Below, in pieces: positions 44,498 to 54,028 of a stretch of DNA of 64,000 nt (positions are counted from its first letter, which is position 1; each line of letters begins with the position of its first letter). The notes beneath the pieces were generated by a model. It did no database searches. It saw only the letters and a program-made list of their open reading frames with translations, and was not told the origin of the DNA. Source of the DNA: an uncultured Ignavibacteriota bacterium. Its GTDB lineage: Bacteria; Bacteroidota; Ignavibacteria; UBA10030; UBA8401. The stretch lies in contig CAISDA010000043.1 in the NCBI GenBank assembly GCA_903884005.1, forward strand, positions 1 to 64,000, written 5' to 3'. Made by a program: the position numbers and the translations under genes.

Positions 44498-45247
44498 ATG
44501 AGAAAAAAAATAATCGCAGGCAATTGGAAAATGAACAAGACGGTCGCCGACACATCCGACCTCATCAACGCCCTGAAGGCGAAACTGACGGAACCAAAGG
44601 CGGGCGTCATCGTGTGCCCTCCGTACACATCGCTGGCGCTTGCCGTCGAGCTTGCCAAAGGCACGCCGATCAAAGTCGGCGCGCAGGACGTGTCGGTGAA
44701 CGACGACGGAGCCTTTACAGGCGAGATCTCCATCGGCATGCTGAAGGCGGCCGGGTGCGAGTATGTTATTGTCGGCCACTCGGAACGCCGCCAGTACTAT
44801 AAGGAAACGGACGAACTCATCAACCGCAAAGCGCAAAAAGTGTTCGCCTCCGGACTCATCCCGATCATCTGCGTCGGTGAAACGCTCGCAGAGCGCGAGT
44901 CGGGCATCACATCGCAGATCATCACCGGACAGATCAAGGGTGTGCTTGCCGGATTGACACCAGGGCAAATGGAAACAGCGATCATCGCGTACGAACCCGT
45001 CTGGGCGATCGGGACGGGAAAAACCGCGACCACACAGCAGGCAGAAGAAGTGCATCTCCTCATCCGGACGCTCATTGCCGAATTATATTCCCCCGAAACA
45101 GCCGAAAAGGCGGTAATCCAATACGGTGGCAGCGTGAAACCCGATAATGCAAAGGAACTGCTTGCCCAGCCGAATATCGACGGAGCCCTTGTCGGCGGCG
45201 CTTGCCTGAACGCGGACTCATTTGCCGCCATTATCGATGCCGCCTGA
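44498..45247 (+). CDS. tpiA: Triosephosphate isomerase
   Basis: Interconverts dihydroxyacetone phosphate and glyceraldehyde 3-phosphate. 249 residues with the classical GNWKMNK, the catalytic histidine in IVGHSERR, the glutamate in AYEPVWAIGTG, the loop closing on phosphate, and YGGSVKPDN and GGACL near the end. It lies 57 bases after gatB. A long hairpin follows the stop. Confidence 0.97.
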   Translation: MRKKIIAGNWKMNKTVADTSDLINALKAKLTEPKAGVIVCPPYTSLALAVELAKGTPIKVGAQDVSVNDDGAFTGEISIGMLKAAGCEYVIVGHSERRQYYKETDELINRKAQKVFASGLIPIICVGETLAERESGITSQIITGQIKGVLAGLTPGQMETAIIAYEPVWAIGTGKTATTQQAEEVHLLIRTLIAELYSPETAEKAVIQYGGSVKPDNAKELLAQPNIDGALVGGACLNADSFAAIIDAA

Positions 45248-45284
45248 TCCTGGCGCAACCCCGTGAATACGTTGAACTCTTAAA

Positions 45285-45325
45285 AAACGCTCTAAGTTAA
45301 TGTAATATATTGACTTAGAGCGTTT
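45285..45325 (+). terminator. Long inverted repeat, probable terminator of tpiA
   Basis: Arms AAACGCTCTAAGTTAAT and ATTGACTTAGAGCGTTT pair over 17 bp with one U-G and a seven-base loop. A is rich before the stem and T after it, so it may work in both directions. It could alternatively be an operator for the gene at 45420. Confidence 0.65.
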
Positions 45326-45334
45326 ATATTTTCA

Positions 45335-45363
45335 TTGCTTTCAGCCTTTTTTTGTGTTATATT
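45335..45363 (+). promoter_or_regulatory. Sigma70-type promoter upstream of the GH2-like gene
   Basis: TTGCTT at 45335-45340 and TATATT at 45358-45363 with a 17-base spacer, 57 bases before the TTG start codon. Confidence 0.55.
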
Positions 45364-45419
45364 ATAGTGTTTTTTACTGTTGAAAGGGGCATTTCAATAT
45401 CATTTCACGTGTCAGACAT

Positions 45420-48005
45420 TTGAGCCAATCTTATCAATCCTCGGTTGTTCGTCTTCTACTGGTTATCGCCTTTGCGATACTCACTTCGACGAAACTCACC
45501 GCTCAACACTATATCTATCAAAACGGCGGCCATTCACGTCCTGAAGTGCTCCATTATTCCGGAGCTGCGCGGTCTGTCATCGACCTTGCCGGAACGTGGA
45601 GCTATTCGGTCAACGACGGCCGCTCATGGGCTGACGTGCAAGTGCCGTCCTCATCAGATTATGAAGGCAAGATCACTTTTACGCGCAAATTCACCGCCGA
45701 CACCTCGATGCTCTCACGAGGCGGATTCACCATTGTCGCGTATGGCATCAATTATTCCTGCCAGATCTATATCAACGAAGTCTATATCGGCAAGCATGAG
45801 GGCGGATATACGTCCTTCTCGTTCGATGTGCCGGCAAATACGATACAGCCCGGCTCCGAAAATGTGGTCCGCATCCTGACCGACAATCAGCTTGGCGCAA
45901 AAAACACCATCCCGCTGCGTCAGCAGATCGGCGGGTTTAAAAATTATGCAGGCATCCTGCGGGATATATTTCTGGTCAACACAGCATCCGTGTGGATCGA
46001 TAACCTGACGGTGATCACCGAGAGCATCGATGCGCGCGGCGTCCGCGCCGTTGTCAAGGTGAACGTGACGGGCCGCGACATGCTTTCGGCCGGCGTCGGA
46101 CTGCCGTCATCGGTGGCCGTTGAAGTGATAGAAAAAAACAGCGGCGCCGTTATCGGACGCGGTTCCTCCGGCCTGACACCGGTGGTCAATAAGGATGTCA
46201 CCGTGCAGATTCCGGTGACACTCGCAGCGAAATTGTGGAGCATCGATGCTCCCGAGTTATACACCGTGAAAGCGGTGCTGACCGCCTCGAACGGAAGGGT
46301 CATCGACGAGGCCCTCACTGTTACCGGCTTCCGAACTATCGCAGTGCAAAAAAAATCGATCCTGCTCAATGGGTCTCCCATCATCATCCGCGGCGCGGCA
46401 TGGATGGAAGACACTCCGTCCCACGGCGCATCATTGTCGTATGAAGAGATGGAAAAAGACATTGCGCTCATTAAAAATCTCGGCGCCAACACAGTGCGCT
46501 TTGCATTTCATCCGCCTCACCCGTACGTGCTCGATCTCTGCGACCAGTTCGGGTTGTTGGTGATGGAAGATATGCCGCTCATCGAGATTCCCGAAAAGAT
46601 CGCTTCGGTCGATAATTTTCGTCAGCTTGCCGAAAATTATCTCCGCGAGATGATCCAGCGAGACAGGAATCACCCCGGTGTCATGGCATGGGGTTTGGGC
46701 GACGGCGTGCAGGATGCCGATGTCGCAGACCGGAGCCTCGTTGCCTCTCTTCACCGGTATGTGAAAGAGACCGACGGGCGGCTCACCTACAGCACGTCGC
46801 ACTTCGGCTCAACGATGGATTGTTCGCGCGATGTGGATATCGCCGCCGTGTCCATCGGTGTTCGCGAGGTGAAGGATTTCCGCCAGATGCTGCAGGACTG
46901 GGTCGCTGCGCATCCGGCTCAACCGGTCATCGTGTCGAAATATGGAAGAGAGATCGAACAGGGCAACCGCAGCGGGTACAGCGATCCGATGTCTCAGGAA
47001 GCACAGGCGCGATTCCTCCTCCAGCGCTACAACGTGATCAGGGAAACCGGCATCGCCGGCGGAGTTGTGTGGTCGTTCAACGACTGGCGCGGCGACCGTC
47101 CGATATTGACCGTGAGACTGCAGAATGCCGAATTGATGACCGCCGGCATTGTCGAGATGACGCGCGAAAAAAAGATCGCGTATGATGTGGTCCGCAGTAT
47201 GTACCTCGGCGAAAAATCAGCAGCGCTTCCTATCGGCACTGCATCACCGGGCTCCCCCGTGTCGTACGTGCTGGTGGGGCTGCTGCTGCTCATTCTCTTC
47301 GCATGGCTCATCAACAGCAACCGCCGCTTCCGCGAAAGCGCCATCCGCGCGCTGTTCCGGCCCTATAACTTTTTTGCCGATGTCCGAGACCAGCGTCTGC
47401 TCTCGCCGATCCATTCAACGCTGCTCGTGGCGATCGTCTCCGTCACATTCGCGATCATTTTTTCAAGCATCCTCTACCATTTCCGGTCAAACACCGCGTT
47501 CGACTACGTCCTGACCCATGTGCTCTTCAGCAATGCGGCAAAATACGCCGCGATCCAGCTCACGTGGAACACCCCGCTCTGCATCGTCGCGGTGTCCGTG
47601 TTCATGTTCATCTGGTTCTTTGTCGTCACGCTGCTGGTACAAGGCATCTCTTTTTTCGTCAAGGCGCGCGTGACGCTCTATCATTCGTTCGCAGTGTCGG
47701 TCTGGTCAACGCTGCCGTGGATCGTTTTTATTCCCCTCGGTATGATCGTGTTTCGCGTCATGGAGAACGATGCGTATGTGGCCCCGGTCCTCGGCCTGTG
47801 CAGTGTGATCTTCATCTGGATCTTCTTCCGCATTATCAAAGGCATGTCCGTCATCTATGATGTTCTGCCTGCGAAGGCGTATCTCGTCGCGTTCATCGTT
47901 ATGTCCGTGATCTGCGGCGGTGTATTTTTGACATTCGACCATTATTTCTCGACGTCTGCATACATCGATTATTTCATCACTATGGTGCTTCCATCGATGC
48001 GCTAA
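45420..48005 (+). CDS. GH2-like pseudoglycosidase fused to a polytopic membrane domain
   Basis: 861 residues. A signal peptide (residues about 8-29) is followed by a GH2 sugar-binding domain (about 50-185), a GH2 Ig-like domain (about 190-300) and a GH2 TIM barrel (about 305-590). Where GH2 enzymes have Asn-Glu, this has WGLGDG (Gly429), and where they have the nucleophile Glu before Tyr-Gly, it has SKYG (Lys507), so both catalytic residues are gone. From about 614 there are six or so membrane helices, starting SPVSYVLVGLLLLILFAWLI; this region resembles Yip1-like domains. It may bind a glycan outside and act through the membrane part. The start is TTG; no better one exists. Confidence 0.82.
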   Translation: MSQSYQSSVVRLLLVIAFAILTSTKLTAQHYIYQNGGHSRPEVLHYSGAARSVIDLAGTWSYSVNDGRSWADVQVPSSSDYEGKITFTRKFTADTSMLSRGGFTIVAYGINYSCQIYINEVYIGKHEGGYTSFSFDVPANTIQPGSENVVRILTDNQLGAKNTIPLRQQIGGFKNYAGILRDIFLVNTASVWIDNLTVITESIDARGVRAVVKVNVTGRDMLSAGVGLPSSVAVEVIEKNSGAVIGRGSSGLTPVVNKDVTVQIPVTLAAKLWSIDAPELYTVKAVLTASNGRVIDEALTVTGFRTIAVQKKSILLNGSPIIIRGAAWMEDTPSHGASLSYEEMEKDIALIKNLGANTVRFAFHPPHPYVLDLCDQFGLLVMEDMPLIEIPEKIASVDNFRQLAENYLREMIQRDRNHPGVMAWGLGDGVQDADVADRSLVASLHRYVKETDGRLTYSTSHFGSTMDCSRDVDIAAVSIGVREVKDFRQMLQDWVAAHPAQPVIVSKYGREIEQGNRSGYSDPMSQEAQARFLLQRYNVIRETGIAGGVVWSFNDWRGDRPILTVRLQNAELMTAGIVEMTREKKIAYDVVRSMYLGEKSAALPIGTASPGSPVSYVLVGLLLLILFAWLINSNRRFRESAIRALFRPYNFFADVRDQRLLSPIHSTLLVAIVSVTFAIIFSSILYHFRSNTAFDYVLTHVLFSNAAKYAAIQLTWNTPLCIVAVSVFMFIWFFVVTLLVQGISFFVKARVTLYHSFAVSVWSTLPWIVFIPLGMIVFRVMENDAYVAPVLGLCSVIFIWIFFRIIKGMSVIYDVLPAKAYLVAFIVMSVICGGVFLTFDHYFSTSAYIDYFITMVLPSMR

Positions 48006-48035
48006 GCGCGGCCCACCGAGAGAGATTGCGGAACC

Positions 48036-51000
48036 ATGTATCTATCAAATATTGAAATCATAGGCTTTAAATCGTTCGCCAACAAAGTGGGGCTCACGTT
48101 CGATGCGGGCATCACGGCCATTGTCGGCCCGAACGGGTGCGGCAAGACCAATGTGGTCGATGCCATCCGGTGGGCGCTCGGCGAACAAAAAGCCAGCACG
48201 CTCCGCTCGGACAAAATGGAAGACGTGATCTTTAACGGCACCAAGAGCCGTAAGCCCACGGGTATGGCGGAAGTCTCCCTCACCATCCAGAACACTAAAG
48301 GAATTCTCCCCCTCGAATATTCCGAAGTCACCATCACGCGGCGCGTCTACCGTTCGGGCGAGAGCGAATATTATCTGAACAAGACGCTGTGCCGTCTGAA
48401 GGACATCAAAGACCTCTTCATGGATACGGGGATGGGCTCCGACGCGTATTCCGTCATCGAACTGAAAATGGTCGAGATCATTCTTTCGGACAGGACCGAC
48501 GAGCGGCGCAGACTGTTTGAAGAGGCCGCCGGCGTCACGAAATACAAGCACCGCCGAAAGGACGCATTCCGGAAATTGGATTCGGTGCAGGCCGATCTTA
48601 CACGCGTCAACGACATCGTGAAGGAAGTGCTGAAGGCGGTCAACTCCCTTGAGCGCCAGGCCAACAAGGCCGAGCAATACAACATTGTGTCCGCGCAGCT
48701 CAAGACGCTCGAGGTCGACCTCTACGAACACGACTATGCATTCGTGCTCGGCCAGATCGGGCCGCTGCAGGAGCAGCTCGTCCTCGCGCTCGAGGAAAAG
48801 AACAAATTATCTGCCGGCCTCTCCGAAGAGGAGACGATGCTCGATACGCTCCGCACCGAATTGGGAGACCTCGAAGACCGGCTTGCCGAAGCGCAGATCG
48901 AAGTGACGGAGCAGCAGCAGCGCATCAACCTTTCGCAGCAGCACAGAGTGAAGAATTCGGAACGGACTATCGCCCTGAACGATGCGATCGAACGGTACGA
49001 ACGGGAAAAAGTGGAGCTCCACGATCAGGAAATAGAACTGCAGACGCGCGTCGATGACGTGACCGTCGCGATCGCCGAAACGGCCGCCAAGGTCGAAGCG
49101 TCCGGTGCGCAGTACGCGGTGAAGAAGGCGGAGCTGGACGAATTCACGATCCAGGTCGATGCAAAAAAGGCGGAGGTGAAGGCGCAGCAGGATAAGGTCA
49201 TCGTGCTGCTGAACGAACTCTCCTCCAAACGACAGGGATACGAGCGCGCTAAGGCGCGCGTCGAAAATATCGCGGGCCGCATCGAATATTCGCTCGAAGA
49301 AAATGAAGTGTACGCGGCGGATGTGAAGGAGAACGAACGGTTCGTCGCCACGCTGTCCGTGCAGGACCGTGAACTGCGGAAACGGTTTTCCGAAGCGGAC
49401 CTCGCTTCGCATGCCGCCGAAACGACCGTCGCATCGCTCCACAAGAATATTTCATCACTGAAGAACAAAGAGCTGGACGTGCGGGGCCTCGTTGAACGGA
49501 AGCGCTCGCGCCTCGAATTTCTCCAGCACCTGGTTGAAAGCCACGACGGATTCTCCGAAGGCGCGAAATACCTGCTCCAGCACGACGACTGGAAATCCGC
49601 CATGCTCACGACCGTCGCCGATTCCCTGTCGACGGAACCCGCATACCGCCTTGCCATCGCCTCGGTGCTCGGCGAAACCGCCAATTATATCGTCGTGCGC
49701 TCGATCGACGAAGCCTATCGCGGCGTGGAACTGCTGAAACAAAGCGGCAAGGGCCGAACGACGTTTATCTGCCTGGACAAGATCCCGGCGCGCCGGTCCG
49801 CACCGCGCGCGTCGAAGCACGACGCAGTGCTTGCCTGGGCTCGCACGGCCGTCACCTGCGACGACCTCTACGGCCCGCTGTGCGACCATCTGTTGGACGA
49901 TGTGGCCATTGTGCGGGACATTCACGCCGCCTCCGCGGTGTTCAGCGAAAATCCCGGCGTCACGTGCGTAACGCTCGACGGCGAGGTCCTCACCAATGCC
50001 GGCGTGCTGAAAGGCGGCAGCGTTCGGGCCGAAGACGGCGGCATGATCGGCAAGAAAAAACAGATCGCCGACCTGCAGGCGGAACTCGACACCATGAAAG
50101 AGGAGCTCGAGGCGCTGCAGTCCGCCATCACCGACAATGAGGACGCCCTCGCTGCCATCGATGTGAAGGCGCTGACCGCCGCAGCAAAAAAAATCGAACA
50201 GGAAATGAGCTCGGTCGAAATGCGCATCGCGCAGATCGAATACGAGAAGAAGCGCCTCGAAGAGAACATACAGCGCAACCGCGCCGAAAGCGACCGCCTG
50301 CGCCTGGAAGCCTCCGGGCTCCAGCATGACCTGCAGTCGCTCCTGCCCGATATCGAAACGCTCGAACACCAAAAATCAGCCGCCGAGCAGCAATCCGGCG
50401 CGTCGGTGAGCGAACTCGAAACGATGGAGGTGCTCTGGAGCCGGTATGCCGACGTCGCGAACAAAGCGCAGATGGAACTGCTGCAGCTCGAGAACGACGG
50501 AAAAAATTATTCTCGCGAACTCGAATACACGCTGGCAACCATCAAAAACATCCATACAACGCTCGCCCAGCGCGATGTGGATGTCGAGACCGCGACCACG
50601 GACATCGGCCGGCTCACCGTCGAACTGACCGAAACAGAAACGGAATTGTCGCGGCTCACCGCCGATCTGAAAAAGATCGCCGAACGCCGTAAGGTCGTCG
50701 AAGGCGAATACAACACGAAGCGCAACCGGATGCACTCGATCGAACTGAAGATCAAGGACGAACGCCGCGCACACGAAACCTCAATGGGGCTTTCGCACGA
50801 ACTCGAACTGAAGATCTCCGGGCTTACGCTTACGGCGCAGAATCTGCTCATGCGCGCTAAGGATGAACTCGAGCTCGCGCTGGAACTGAAGGAATATCCC
50901 GCGGATGATCCGTTCGATATCGAGACGGCGCGCGAAGCGGTCCGGCAGTTCAAGGAAAAGATCCGCTCCCTCGGCGCCGTGAACTTCGCGGCCTTCGACG

Positions 51001-51587
51001 AGTTCCAGAAGGAAAAGGAGCGCCACGACTTCATCGTGAGCCAGCGCGACGATCTTGTCGAGGCCGAAAAAACACTTGTCTCCACCATCGAAGAGATCAA
51101 TGCCACGGCGCAGCGCGAATTCCTCACTACATTCGAAAAGATCCGCGAGAACTTCATCACCACGTTCAAGGGATTGTTCGAAGAGGGCGACGAGTGCGAT
51201 CTGAAATTGGAAGAGGGCGTCGATCCGCTGGAGGCGCGCGTCGAGATCATCGCCAAACCGCGCGGCAAACGGCCCACATCCATCGACCTGCTCTCGGGCG
51301 GCGAAAAAACGCTCACGGCCATCGCGCTCCTGTTCGCGATCTATCTCGTGAAGCCCAGCCCGTTCTGTATCCTGGACGAAGTGGACGCGCCGCTGGACGA
51401 CTCGAACATCGACCGCTTTTCGCGCATCATCCGGAAGTTCGCCGACAACACGCAGTTCATCGTCGTCACGCACAATAAACGGACGATGGAATCAGCCAAC
51501 GCGATGTACGGCGTCACGATGGAGGAGCAGGGCATCTCGAAGCTTGTCTCCGTACGCTTCAACGAAAACAAAGTGGCGAAGAATTGA
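48036..51587 (+). CDS. smc: Chromosome segregation protein SMC
   Basis: 1183 residues, full length. Walker A GPNGCGKTN is at 31-39; two long coiled-coil arms (about 170-500 and 680-1010) flank a hinge (about 505-675) with GFSEGAKYLLQ and GETANYIVVRS. The C-terminal head has the ABC signature LLSGGEKTL (from residue 1085) and Walker B FCILDEVDAPLDD. It condenses and aligns the chromosome with ScpA and ScpB, which are not in this window. A one-base stop/start overlap couples it to the next gene. Confidence 0.97.
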   Translation: MYLSNIEIIGFKSFANKVGLTFDAGITAIVGPNGCGKTNVVDAIRWALGEQKASTLRSDKMEDVIFNGTKSRKPTGMAEVSLTIQNTKGILPLEYSEVTITRRVYRSGESEYYLNKTLCRLKDIKDLFMDTGMGSDAYSVIELKMVEIILSDRTDERRRLFEEAAGVTKYKHRRKDAFRKLDSVQADLTRVNDIVKEVLKAVNSLERQANKAEQYNIVSAQLKTLEVDLYEHDYAFVLGQIGPLQEQLVLALEEKNKLSAGLSEEETMLDTLRTELGDLEDRLAEAQIEVTEQQQRINLSQQHRVKNSERTIALNDAIERYEREKVELHDQEIELQTRVDDVTVAIAETAAKVEASGAQYAVKKAELDEFTIQVDAKKAEVKAQQDKVIVLLNELSSKRQGYERAKARVENIAGRIEYSLEENEVYAADVKENERFVATLSVQDRELRKRFSEADLASHAAETTVASLHKNISSLKNKELDVRGLVERKRSRLEFLQHLVESHDGFSEGAKYLLQHDDWKSAMLTTVADSLSTEPAYRLAIASVLGETANYIVVRSIDEAYRGVELLKQSGKGRTTFICLDKIPARRSAPRASKHDAVLAWARTAVTCDDLYGPLCDHLLDDVAIVRDIHAASAVFSENPGVTCVTLDGEVLTNAGVLKGGSVRAEDGGMIGKKKQIADLQAELDTMKEELEALQSAITDNEDALAAIDVKALTAAAKKIEQEMSSVEMRIAQIEYEKKRLEENIQRNRAESDRLRLEASGLQHDLQSLLPDIETLEHQKSAAEQQSGASVSELETMEVLWSRYADVANKAQMELLQLENDGKNYSRELEYTLATIKNIHTTLAQRDVDVETATTDIGRLTVELTETETELSRLTADLKKIAERRKVVEGEYNTKRNRMHSIELKIKDERRAHETSMGLSHELELKISGLTLTAQNLLMRAKDELELALELKEYPADDPFDIETAREAVRQFKEKIRSLGAVNFAAFDEFQKEKERHDFIVSQRDDLVEAEKTLVSTIEEINATAQREFLTTFEKIRENFITTFKGLFEEGDECDLKLEEGVDPLEARVEIIAKPRGKRPTSIDLLSGGEKTLTAIALLFAIYLVKPSPFCILDEVDAPLDDSNIDRFSRIIRKFADNTQFIVVTHNKRTMESANAMYGVTMEEQGISKLVSVRFNENKVAKN

Positions 51588-52312
51588 TGAAACGCGAATT
51601 GACATACAGCGTTTTCACCGATTTCGACGCGACCATCACGCGCGAGGATATTGGCGACACGCTGTTCCGAAAATTCGGCGACTACGACGTGTGCGTCGAA
51701 AATTACCGGAAGTTCCGTGCCGGCGAGTTGGATGCCAGAGAATGCTGGCGGCTGAACTGCGCCACGATCACCGCCATGACCCCCGACGCATTCCATGCGT
51801 TTGTTGACGGTATCGGGGTCGACGGATCGTTCGCCGTGTTCGCCGATTTCTGCGCGAGCCGGGCAATCCCCGTTACCGTCGTCAGCGACGGGTTCGACGC
51901 GTATATCGCGCGCGTGCTCGCCCACGAGGGACTCTCGTCTTTGCCGTTCTTCTCAAACACCGTTTCGTTCGGCACGGACGGCACGATCACGCCGACATTC
52001 CCGCATACCGATGCCGAGTGCACGTCGTGCGCCAATTGCAAGCGCAATCATCTGCTCACGCGCGCAGGCGACGAGCATGTTGTCGTCTACATCGGCGACG
52101 GCTATTCGGATTGCTGTCCGGCACGCTATGCCGATCTTGTCTACGCGAAACACGCGCTCTTGAAATATTGTGAAAAGGAAAATATCACGTACCATCGCTT
52201 CGAAACGTTCCGCGATGTGCTGAAGCATTTCAAGCACCTCGTCGAAACAACCGCGCCGCGCAAACGCCGCACTGCGGAGATGGCACGCAACGAAATTTTT
52301 ATGCAGGGATGA
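51587..52312 (+). CDS. MtnX-like HAD-IB family phosphatase
   Basis: 241 residues with the HAD motifs VFTDFDATIT (Asp nucleophile and acid), TVVSDGFD, and IGDGYSDCCPA. The C-terminal part YAKHALLKYCEKENITYHRF matches MtnX, the phosphatase of methionine salvage. A cysteine cluster ECTSCANC lies near residue 147. No other salvage genes are in the window, so the substrate is uncertain. The ATG at 51587 overlaps the smc stop by one base; a TTG three bases earlier is also in frame. Confidence 0.8.
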   Translation: MKRELTYSVFTDFDATITREDIGDTLFRKFGDYDVCVENYRKFRAGELDARECWRLNCATITAMTPDAFHAFVDGIGVDGSFAVFADFCASRAIPVTVVSDGFDAYIARVLAHEGLSSLPFFSNTVSFGTDGTITPTFPHTDAECTSCANCKRNHLLTRAGDEHVVVYIGDGYSDCCPARYADLVYAKHALLKYCEKENITYHRFETFRDVLKHFKHLVETTAPRKRRTAEMARNEIFMQG

Positions 52313-52315
52313 CCA

Positions 52316-52894
52316 ATGGACGTTCGACAGAAAATTTTTGAAATGCGCGGCTACACTCCCGTTCCGTTCGTCGTGCTGATGCTGCTCTTCGCCCAGCCGA
52401 CGCTCGAATCGATCGTGGCCGGGCTTGTTATTGCCGTCGCCGGAGAGGCGCTCCGGTTCTGGGGTGTCGCGATCGTGGGCACCGAAACGCGCACGACCGG
52501 ACCGGTGGGCGCGACGCACCTCATTACCGACGGACCGTTCGGATATGTCCGTAATCCGCTCTACGTCGGCAATATGACCATTTATTTCGGGTTCGGGATC
52601 ATGTCCAACGCCCTCATGCCGTGGTTGGCCGTCGGCGCCCTCGCGTATTTTGTGTTTCAATATCATATGATCGTGTCGCGTGAAGAGGAACACCTGGCCT
52701 CTGCATTCGGCGACGAGTTCGTCCGTTATTGCCGCAATGTGCCCCGGTTCATTCCGCGGCTCACCCGGTATGCCGGCGAGCACTCGTTTCACCGCGGCCC
52801 GGATCTGAAACGCGGCCTGGAGTCCGAACGGAGAACGCTGCAAGCCTTTGGCATTATTTTCGCACTGATCGTGCTTCGCGCCATCATCAGTTAA
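52316..52894 (+). CDS. Isoprenylcysteine/phospholipid methyltransferase-like membrane protein
   Basis: 192 residues with about four membrane helices. The motif GPFGYVRNPLYVGNM and the later EEEHLASAFGDEF followed by YCRNVPRFIP define the ICMT/PEMT family, SAM-dependent methyltransferases embedded in the membrane. Bacterial members methylate lipids, quinone precursors or unknown substrates. It lies three bases after the phosphatase and 12 before lpxB, so it may act on envelope lipids. Confidence 0.82.
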   Translation: MDVRQKIFEMRGYTPVPFVVLMLLFAQPTLESIVAGLVIAVAGEALRFWGVAIVGTETRTTGPVGATHLITDGPFGYVRNPLYVGNMTIYFGFGIMSNALMPWLAVGALAYFVFQYHMIVSREEEHLASAFGDEFVRYCRNVPRFIPRLTRYAGEHSFHRGPDLKRGLESERRTLQAFGIIFALIVLRAIIS

Positions 52895-52906
52895 GACGGA
52901 ACCCGC

Positions 52907-54028
52907 ATGATTGAACGTGTCATGATCATTGCCGGAGAGGCGTCGGGCGACGCGCACGGAGCAGGCGTCGTGCGCGAACTCAAGCGCCGCAGCCCCGCCC
53001 TCGATTGTTTCGGCATCGGCGGCGACAAAATGGAACGCGAAGGCATGACGCTCGTGTATCATGTGCGCGACATGTCGTTCATGGGCTTCGTGGAGGTAGT
53101 GAAGCATCTCCCGCTGATCCGGGCGGTAGAACGCAGGCTCGAAGGGCTGCTTCGCACCCACAAGCCCGACGTGCTGCTCTTGATCGACTATCCCGGATTC
53201 AATCTTCGCTTTGCGCGCATCGCGAAGAAATACGGTGTCCGCGTCCTCTATTATATCAGCCCGCAAGTGTGGGCATGGAAGAAGGGGCGCCTCAAGACCA
53301 TGCGCGGCATCATCGACAAGATGCTTGTCATACTGCCGTTCGAACAGCAGCTCTATGAAGAGCACGGCATCCCCGTCGAATTCGTCGGGCATCCGCTGCT
53401 CGAAGAAATGCATGTCACAGAGTCGCGCAACGAATTCTGCAGCCGCATCGGTATCGATCCTTCGCGCCGCATCGTCGCGCTGATCCCCGGAAGCAGAACG
53501 CAGGAGATACACGGCCTGTTCCCGACCATGCTCGAGGCGGCCGCGATGCTGAGGAAAAAATACGCGCTGGAGATCGTGGTCGCTGCCGCTCCGAATATTC
53601 CGCTCGGGCTCTATCGCGGCATGATCCCTCCAGGCATGCCGATCACGATCGCCGAGCACGCCGCGCATGCGGTCATGAAATATGCGCACTCGGCCATGGT
53701 CACGTCCGGAACAGCGACGCTGGAAACGGGATGCTTTGGAACGCCGATGGTGGTCGTCTATAAAACGTCGTGGATCACCTATTGGCTTGCGCGCCTCGTG
53801 GTGCGCATCAAAACGATCGCCCTGGTGAATATCGTTGCGGGCAGGACCGTCGTGCCGGAATTGATACAGCACAGCGCCACACCGGCGGCAGTCGCAGGCA
53901 TCATCGAAGCGTATCTCGCCGATGCCATCAGGTATAAGGCGGTCCGAAATGACTTATCCTCAGTGATGCTCAAGCTGGGCGATGCGGGCGCATCGATAAA
54001 GGTGGCAGACGCCATCATGGCACAATGA
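52907..54028 (+). CDS. lpxB: Lipid-A-disaccharide synthase
   Basis: Condenses UDP-2,3-diacylglucosamine with lipid X in lipid A assembly. 373 residues of GT19: IIAGEASGDAHGAGVVREL, FGIGGDKM, the segment SFMGFVEVVKHLP, IDYPGFNLRFA, YYISPQVWAWKKGR, FVGHPLLEE, LIPGSRTQEI, and SGTATLETGCFGTPMVVVY. The next gene overlaps by four bases. With lpxK in the window, the organism makes lipid A. Confidence 0.96.
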   Translation: MIERVMIIAGEASGDAHGAGVVRELKRRSPALDCFGIGGDKMEREGMTLVYHVRDMSFMGFVEVVKHLPLIRAVERRLEGLLRTHKPDVLLLIDYPGFNLRFARIAKKYGVRVLYYISPQVWAWKKGRLKTMRGIIDKMLVILPFEQQLYEEHGIPVEFVGHPLLEEMHVTESRNEFCSRIGIDPSRRIVALIPGSRTQEIHGLFPTMLEAAAMLRKKYALEIVVAAAPNIPLGLYRGMIPPGMPITIAEHAAHAVMKYAHSAMVTSGTATLETGCFGTPMVVVYKTSWITYWLARLVVRIKTIALVNIVAGRTVVPELIQHSATPAAVAGIIEAYLADAIRYKAVRNDLSSVMLKLGDAGASIKVADAIMAQ

